Notes under the pieces: generated by a model
Databases searched by the model: none
Told to the model about the DNA's origin: nothing
What the model saw: the letters and a program-made list of their open reading frames with translations, nothing else
Program-made: the position numbers and the translations under genes
In this document: one piece after another, positions 39,471 to 44,691 of the stretch
Layout of the letters: each line of letters opens with the position of its first letter
Numbering within the stretch: the first letter of the stretch is position 1
Source: Ascoidea tarda (nom. inval.)
Lineage: Eukaryota > Ascomycota > Saccharomycetes > Ascoideales > Ascoideaceae
Length of the DNA: 44,691 nucleotides
Assembly (NCBI GenBank): GCA_030560485.1
Contig: JAKTTS010000063.1
Coordinates: 1-44,691, forward strand
Direction: 5' to 3'

Positions 39471-40223
39471 TCACATATCGTGAATATAAAAACATACTGA
39501 ATAGGGACACTTCTCTCTTTCTCCATAGATACACGACCTTGTCAAATATCCTGGTGGAAAAATCGTTTTAGGATAGAGCTCTTTTTCACTATGAGCATAA
39601 TGGCAGTTAACTCCATACTTGCATTTGCTATTTTTAATCACTGATCTACATAACTGTGTTCGATACAAGTAATTTCGTTTTTTGCCTTTAAAGTAATAGT
39701 CATTCCAATTTTCTTTGTCTCCTTCATATCTTCTCTCTTTTCCATCTTCTTTATCTCTCCTATCTTTTCCATCATGTTCCTCTTTTTTATGCTGATTATT
39801 CCGTTCATCTTTTTTATCTTTTTTATCTTTTTTATCTTTTTTATCTTTTTTATTTTTCTCTCTTATCGATAAATCACAGATTAATCTCAACAATTTTTGA
39901 TATTTTTTTATAACTCTTTCATTCATTGGGCATGACAACAAGTTATTGTGTAATATATTATAATGCTTCTGTGCACAAATCAGATTACATCCATTACAAC
40001 TATTATAATAACAAAATTTAGTCGACTTCCAAACACTTTTAATTATCCTTTCATTAATACCATTAATTATCTTATTAATCCTCTTTATCTCTTCATTTGT
40101 ATGATCTATACACTCAATTTTATTCAATTTTTTTACTGACTCATTTTCAAATCTATCAATGAATTTCTTATCACTATTAGTAGTTCCCGATTGACTAAAG
40201 TCAAAATTATAATAGATAGTCAT
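39471..40223 (-). CDS. CCCH (Tis11-like) zinc-finger protein
   Basis: This 250-residue protein starts at the ATG giving MTIYYNFDFSQSG; upstream frame lacks an ATG. The first C-terminal finger is YRTQLCRSVIKNSKCKYGVN then CHYAH, which is C-x8-C-x5-C-x3-H with the (R/K)TxLC lead-in typical of tristetraprolin/Cth proteins. A second, compact finger is CIYGEREKCPYSVCFYIH (C-x7-C-x4-C-x3-H). A Cys cluster near residue 70 (FCYYNSCNGCNLICAQKH) could be another metal site. A KKD repeat run and a charged linker precede the fingers. TZF proteins such as Cth1/Cth2 bind AU-rich elements and destabilise mRNAs, for instance during iron limitation. Orthology to a named yeast gene is not established. Confidence 0.72.
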   Translation of the reverse strand: MTIYYNFDFSQSGTTNSDKKFIDRFENESVKKLNKIECIDHTNEEIKRINKIINGINERIIKSVWKSTKFCYYNSCNGCNLICAQKHYNILHNNLLSCPMNERVIKKYQKLLRLICDLSIREKNKKDKKDKKDKKDKKDERNNQHKKEEHDGKDRRDKEDGKERRYEGDKENWNDYYFKGKKRNYLYRTQLCRSVIKNSKCKYGVNCHYAHSEKELYPKTIFPPGYLTRSCIYGEREKCPYSVCFYIHDM

Positions 40224-41111
40224 TATATTCAATTTCGCAAGCAACTCTAAAATAAAATGAATTAAATTAAATTAAATTGAACTAAAATCAATTAATTATA
40301 AGAACTTGGATACTTGGACATATTAATTTCTTTAAATTATATACTATATTAACAATTTCCCTATCCTACTTTCAAAACTCATCATTGTGTTAAACCATTT
40401 CTACAATTGTCTCAAATAAAAAAACACATACATACGCATATACTGCTTTGAAATTTGAAATTTGAAATTTAGAGTCTACAATCTACAATCTACAATCTAA
40501 AACCTACAATTAAATACATTCTTATCGAAAGAACAAAAACAATAATCCAATCGTAATCGCTTTTCTTAAAACAGTTTCTATGAACACAGTATGCATATCC
40601 ATGCAATTATCATTATACTTACGCACCTATACATCAACATCAAATGTGTCAAATTATAAAACTCTTCAAATTATAAAATTTCTCATATTTTCTTTCATTC
40701 ACTATACAATCTAAAATCACGTTTGATTACATTAGTAGTCCAATCCATTCTCTTTGTTTTCTTTATTTTATAACTCGCCTTCAACCACAAACACCACCCA
40801 TCAAACTCTGATCCCAATCACTTTCATCCTTGAATAACCAAGCAAAAAAAAAATCACTAGAAAAATTAGAAAAACCATTAAATCTCTGTAAACAAGGAGC
40901 AGTCTAAAAACCTAAAGGCCTTCTAAATCAGCCAATAAGAAGGACAAATTGCATTGAATCCACCTCATCGGATTCCAAACTAGCCTTAAACCACCCCAGC
41001 GGATGCAATGCACGCGAAACTCCGAGCCAATCTCATCTCTCTTCTTCACCTCTTTTGTTTGTGCTACTGATTCTTGATATTCTTTCTTTGCTATTCAATA
41101 ATTAAATTAAA
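40224..41111. other. Divergent promoter region
   Basis: About 890 bp of AT-rich sequence between divergent genes with short repeats (gaaatttgaaatttg at about 40447-40467, ctacaat repeats at about 40475-40500). No gene is seen. Confidence 0.4.
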
Positions 41112-43094
41112 ATGGAAAAGACAATCAACAAATACATTCCACTTCTTGATAGAATCAAATCGTCAAAGATAATCAACAGTCTTACCTTTGACCATGATTT
41201 CTTTGTGCCATCTCCGCCTTTTCATTTAATTTCTGAAGAGTTAAAATTAAGTAATTTCGGTTCAAAAGTACCTAATCCAACGATCAATAGCGATTCAATT
41301 AATGCCAATTTTAACAATGAATTGTTTTTACATCGTCCAAGAAACCTTGCAGGCTACTTTAGCTATTCATTGCCAGAGGTTAGAAAAGATTATAAATACC
41401 TAATCTCTTCTAAAAATGCTTTAAACGATTTGAATTTAAATTTAGATTTTTAACTAAATAAAGATGAAAATACATTTTTTAAAGAGATTGTATCGGGGCA
41501 GAAAGTTTTTGTTAAACATTCTGATTCAAAAACAAATAACAATGAAATTTTCCCATATTCATTAAACTATGCTGGTTATCAATTTGGTACTTTTGCGGGT
41601 CAATTAGGAGATGGAAGAGTTGTTAATTTGTTTGATTTAAATAACGGTAAAAAGGATTATATTCTTCAATTAAAAGGTAGTGGGAAAACTCCATTTTCTA
41701 GGTTTGCGGATGGTAAAGCAGTTTTAAGATCAAGTATTCGAGAATTTTTTATATCCGAGTATTTGAATGCTATTGGGATTCCATCTACCAGAGCATTGTC
41801 GTTAACGTATTTACCCAAGACATATGCTCAAAGAATTGGAGCAGAAAAATGTGCGGTTGTAACTAGATTTGCAGAATCTTGGTTAAGAATTGGGAATTTT
41901 GATTTATTAAACTGGCGAAGTGATCGCAAGGGCCTTTTACATTTATCGAATTTTATAATTGAAAATCATTTTCCTTATTTAGTTGATGCAGAAAAAGAGA
42001 GCAAGTCGAACTTTAATAAGGAATATTTGGATAAATATTCAATAAAGATAAAGAATGTTAGTAAATATGATGAAATGTATTTAGAGATTGTTAAGAGAAA
42101 TGCAAAAACTACGGCACTATCACAAGTTTATGGTTATCTTAATGGAGTATTGAATACGGATAATACATCAATTCTTGGATTGGCGATGGATTTTGGACCA
42201 TTTGCTATGATGGACAAATTTAATCCTGATTTTTCACCAAACCATGATGATGTTAATTTAAGGTATGGATATAACGAGATACCATCTACCATTTGGTGGA
42301 ATTTAACTAAATTGGGAGAAGATTTGATTGATCTAATTGGATTTGATAGAGAGATGGTGATGAGTCAAGAATTTGTGGATAAAATCGAGGAAAAAATCAA
42401 TTTTAACGAAGAGAAACATTTGAATATTATCAAAAGAGCAAGTAAGATTATCAATATATGTGAAGAAGAATACCAAGATTGCTTTATGGAAACGTATACT
42501 CAAGCATTTAGAGATAGATTAGGGTTATTGAAAGCAGTGGAAGAGGATGAGAAAAAAGTAATTTCACCAATGTTGACAATGCTTTTAAAGACTGAATTGA
42601 ATTATAATCGTTTTTTTTACAATTTATCATATTTAAAATTTTTCTCAAATAAAAATGATGGTGAGAATAGGTTTAACGAACTGGCTGAATCATTGCTACC
42701 CAACGGGTTTGAACATTCAAAAGACATGAGTAAAGAAGAGATTATTAAATTGATTTCTGAATGGTTAAAAGTGTTTTATGAGAGATTAAAATTAGAAAAC
42801 AGTATTGATGGGGACAGGTTTCGTGCTAGCCAAAAGTATAATCCAGCTTTTGTGCCTTCAAATTGGATCTTTGAAGAGGTGATCAGCAAATGCAAAGAAG
42901 ATAATTGCAAGGAAGAATCTCTTGAATGGTTGGAAAAGTTTAGTTTGATGTGCTGTAATCCGTTTAATAAGAGAGACTCTGAAACAGATCAGTGGGGGAG
43001 TGGATTGAAAGAATTGGAAGACAGATGGTGTTGGGATCAGGAAAGGAATATTGACTACTCCAAATTGCAGTTGCAATGCAGTTGTTCAAGCTGA
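41112..43094 (+). pseudogene. FMP40: SelO/YdiU-family pseudokinase AMPylase (Fmp40) with one in-frame stop
   Basis: From the ATG at 41112 the same frame runs 661 codons to 43094, interrupted only by a TAA at codon 114 (41451-41453). All SelO blocks are present: RPRNLAGYFSYSLPEV before the stop, then GYQFGTFAGQLGDGR, LKGSGKTPFSRFADGKAVLR, IGIPSTRALS, GVLNTDNTSILGLAMDFGPF and the C-terminal WLEKFSLMCCNPF. SelO proteins are mitochondrial pseudokinases that transfer AMP to Ser, Thr or Tyr in redox proteins. No typical yeast intron (GTATGT donor) can remove the stop: the bases around it encode the conserved YLISSKNALNDL and FFKEIVSG. Either the gene is freshly broken, the base is wrong or allelic, or the stop is read through. 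It is host DNA and otherwise intact. Confidence 0.8.
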
Positions 43095-43220
43095 GTTCTT
43101 TATGACAAACATATATAGTATATATTCATTATATTGAAGAAAATAAAGTTATTTTGATTGAAGACGCAGAAATTGCTTTGAACAAGCACTGGGGGAAACT
43201 CACTATCGTACTGCTGCTTC

Positions 43221-43463
43221 TCACTGCTCTCTCTTTTCTGCTTCTTGCTGCCCTCCCCTCTTTGCTTCTCTTGCTGCGTGGAGGAACACCACACCCACAA
43301 ACACACCTACAGCTGCTGAGCCCATCACCAACATCAACACAGGCACCTTCACAGCCCACTCCCTGGGAGGGAAAAGCAGTCCCAACCACAGCTTGTCAAC
43401 AAAGGGCAATGCCAACATCCAGAGGGCCCAGTACACAAACACAGCTGTTGCGACCACGATCAT
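43221..43463 (-). CDS. DPM2: DPM2-like subunit of dolichol-phosphate-mannose synthase
   Basis: This 80-residue protein has two membrane helices. Its first half reads MIVVATAVFVYWALWMLALP FVDKLW (written in two parts); then LFPPREWAVKVPVLMLVMGS and a hydrophobic GVFVGVVFL, with a charged, Lys/Glu/Gln-rich tail. This matches Dpm2 (TYYTAW...LPFID...FLPRAYAVAIP...). Dpm2 holds and stabilises Dpm1/Dpm3 at the ER, where they make Dol-P-Man for N-glycans, GPI anchors and O-mannosylation. S. cerevisiae uses a single-subunit Dpm1 and lacks it. The frame is open 92 codons further upstream, but the family length supports the ATG at 43461-43463. The gene is GC-richer than its neighbours and uses CTG twice. 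Confidence 0.78.
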   Translation of the reverse strand: MIVVATAVFVYWALWMLALPFVDKLWLGLLFPPREWAVKVPVLMLVMGSAAVGVFVGVVFLHAAREAKRGGQQEAEKREQ

Positions 43464-43525
43464 TGCTGCCTGTGCTGCTTGTGCTGTTTCTGCTGCTTGT
43501 GCTGTTTCTGCTGTTTCTGCTTTGT
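43464..43525 (-). other. CAG/ACAGC-rich 5' leader of DPM2
   Basis: The minus strand before the ATG is a series of AGCAGC, AAACAGC and ACAAGC units, resembling the RXT2 leader. Confidence 0.45.
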
Positions 43526-43528
43526 TTG

Positions 43529-43560
43529 CACGTGACAACTCCGGCACTGCTCCGGCACTG
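43529..43560. promoter_or_regulatory. CACGTGAC site and duplicated CCGG element in the DPM2-SOD2 promoter
   Basis: CACGTGAC (43529-43536) is the Cbf1-type consensus on the reverse strand (GTCACGTG). It is followed by a perfect 11-bp tandem, CTCCGGCACTG twice (43539-43560). The two lie 155-190 bp upstream of the SOD2 ATG. Confidence 0.5.
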
Positions 43561-43627
43561 TTCGGCCCGCAGCCGTGGGCAAATGGGAGCTCAGAGATTC
43601 GTGAGGTAATCGCACAAAGAACCGGGG

Positions 43628-43635
43628 TATAAATA
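43628..43635 (+). promoter_or_regulatory. TATA box of SOD2
   Basis: TATAAATA is 83 bp before the SOD2 ATG, a normal distance for a strongly expressed yeast gene. A pyrimidine-rich leader follows. Confidence 0.65.
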
Positions 43636-43717
43636 TCGACTTGCTTCTGCCACTGTCTTTCTTCTTCAATTGACTCAATTCCTGTGCTGTTTTCTCTTCT
43701 TGTGCTTTCCATTGACA

Positions 43718-44398
43718 ATGTCCTTCTTAGCCACTTCAACCAGAGCTCTCAAATCCCAGGTTTTCAAAACCTCCATGCCCTCTTTGGTCAGAACCAAAGT
43801 CACTCTCCCAGATTTGGAATGGGACTTTGGCGATTTAGAGCCTTACATCTCTGGCCAAATCAACGAAATCCACTACACAAAACACCATCAAACTTATGTC
43901 AATGGCTACAACCAAGCAATTGAGCAACACGCTGAAGCCAAAGCCAAAGGTGATGTCAAAGCCACCATTGAACTACAACAAAACATCAAATTCCATGGTG
44001 GTGGTTTCACAAACCATTGTCTCTTTTGGAAAAACTTGTCTCCACCAAGCAAAAAGGGTGGAAACTACCAGGATCTAGATAAAAACTCTGATTTTTACAA
44101 ACAAGTTGTCACCAATTATGGTTCTTTTGATAACTTAATCAATGTGACTAACAACAAATTGGCTGGAATTCAAGGTTCCGGTTGGGCCTTTATAGTTAAA
44201 AATAAGGAAAACAATTCAATTGATGTTGTCCAAACCTACAATCAAGACACTGTCTTGAACAATTTAACTCCTTTAGTTGCAATTGATGCCTGGGAACATG
44301 CCTACTACTTGCAATACCAAAATCAAAAAGTCGACTACTTCAAAGCAATTTGGAACGTTATCAACTGGAACGAAGCTGCAAAACGTTACACTCAATAA
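43718..44398 (+). CDS. SOD2: Mitochondrial manganese superoxide dismutase
   Basis: This 226-residue protein begins with a presequence (MSFLATSTRALKSQVFKTSM) and enters the mature enzyme at VTLPDLEWDFGDLEPYIS. Mn ligands are visible: His in INEIHYTKHHQTYVNG, His in FTNHCLFW, and Asp and His in DAWEHAYYLQYQN. FHGGGFTNH and GSGWAF are also present. It converts superoxide to peroxide and oxygen in the matrix. The ATG at 43718 is the first in frame after the TATA box; the frame extends 16 codons upstream without an ATG. Asp/Asn-rich loops are slightly diverged. There are no CTG codons. It shares a short bidirectional promoter with the DPM2-like gene. Confidence 0.97.
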   Translation: MSFLATSTRALKSQVFKTSMPSLVRTKVTLPDLEWDFGDLEPYISGQINEIHYTKHHQTYVNGYNQAIEQHAEAKAKGDVKATIELQQNIKFHGGGFTNHCLFWKNLSPPSKKGGNYQDLDKNSDFYKQVVTNYGSFDNLINVTNNKLAGIQGSGWAFIVKNKENNSIDVVQTYNQDTVLNNLTPLVAIDAWEHAYYLQYQNQKVDYFKAIWNVINWNEAAKRYTQ

Positions 44399-44691
44399 AG
44401 TGCCAGTATTAAATATATACTTTGATATATATTCTCTTTTCTCTTTTCTCTTTTCTCTTTATTCTATCTCATTATCTTATGATTTATATTCTCTATGCTC
44501 TATCTAATACATATTAGTAATCCATTTCCCATACTTTGGACTTGTGTTCGACTCTCGTCCCCACGTTTGCGTTCCTTTTTTTTTTTTTTTTTTTTTTTCT
44601 ATATTTTTTTTTTTTTTTTTTTTTTCTTCTAAATTGTTTTATCCACTAGGTTTTAAATTACATTATTGAAATCTTTAAATTACATTATTGA
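44399..44691. other. SOD2 3' region with long poly-T tracts
   Basis: A tctttt pentamer/hexamer repeat (44431-44462) is followed by two long T runs (44576-44599 and 44606-44625) and a duplicated attacattattga at the window end. A gttcgactctcgtcccc sequence before the T runs resembles the 3' end of a tRNA, but no matching 5' half exists. No gene is called. Confidence 0.4.

Noticed and set aside
41381-41469. Intron removing the SelO in-frame stop
   Set aside because: The only nearby GT is not a yeast-type donor, and removal would delete conserved SelO residues.
43464-43739. 92-codon N-terminal extension of the DPM2-like protein
   Set aside because: It overlaps the SOD2 promoter and start on the other strand; Dpm2 proteins are about 80 residues, and the extension is repeat-derived Ala/Gln/Glu.
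44521-44575. tRNA 3'-half look-alike (gttcgactctcgtccccac) followed by T runs
   Set aside because: No matching acceptor 5' strand, A box or anticodon arm upstream, and the T-arm does not pair.

Overview
This window is nuclear DNA from a budding yeast (Saccharomycotina). It is AT-rich and carries mostly single-exon genes with Asn/Asp/Gln-rich low-complexity inserts. Clear orthologues of yeast housekeeping genes are POL30, MAK3, MSS1, OPI1, UGO1, SDC1, TLG1, TDA3, PKH1/2, SOD2, RXT2 and an ENA-type ATPase. IND1, a complex I assembly factor, and a DPM2-like gene are present. S. cerevisiae lacks both, so this is a lineage outside the complex-I-less Saccharomycetaceae/Saccharomycodaceae. Five genes that I read codon by codon (POL30, ENA, TDA3, SOD2, BLI1-like; about 2,200 codons) contain no in-frame CTG. 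This suggests a yeast with reassigned or avoided CUG (for example an Ascoidea/Saccharomycopsis-type or another CUG-reassigned clade). The clade is an inference.

Layout. 1-5.8 kb is an accessory-looking segment: a 15-bp tandem repeat, a SurE-type nucleotidase, a decayed leucine-rich-repeat gene, a broken nuclease-kinase gene and a long inverted repeat with a 61-bp perfect core. 5.8-12.8 kb is dense and conserved: RXT2 (with a first exon hidden behind an intron), POL30 (two MluI cell-cycle boxes upstream), MAK3, a BLOC-1 subunit, MSS1, and IND1 (also spliced). MSS1 and IND1, both mitochondrial, diverge from a 170-bp promoter. 13-18.2 kb holds an unrecognised GPI-anchor-like wall protein and the ENA sodium pump, whose upstream region is 3 kb long and contains a GC-rich block with repeated CGG motifs. 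21.2-27.2 kb has OPI1 (with an inositol-responsive-type element in its own promoter), UGO1, SDC1 and TLG1.

27.6-44.7 kb has a small codon-biased membrane protein, a strongly GC-rich non-coding block, TDA3, a 2.3-kb very AT-rich convergent gap, a very long PKH-type kinase, a small Lys-rich ORF, a CCCH zinc-finger protein, a SelO/FMP40 pseudokinase gene interrupted by a single in-frame TAA, a DPM2-like gene, and SOD2.

No tRNA, rRNA, CRISPR or intact transposon was recognised. Functional themes are mitochondrial biogenesis and redox (MSS1, IND1, UGO1, SelO, SOD2), phospholipid, dolichol and membrane traffic (OPI1, DPM2, TLG1, BLOC-1, TDA3), and chromatin/replication (RXT2, SDC1, POL30).
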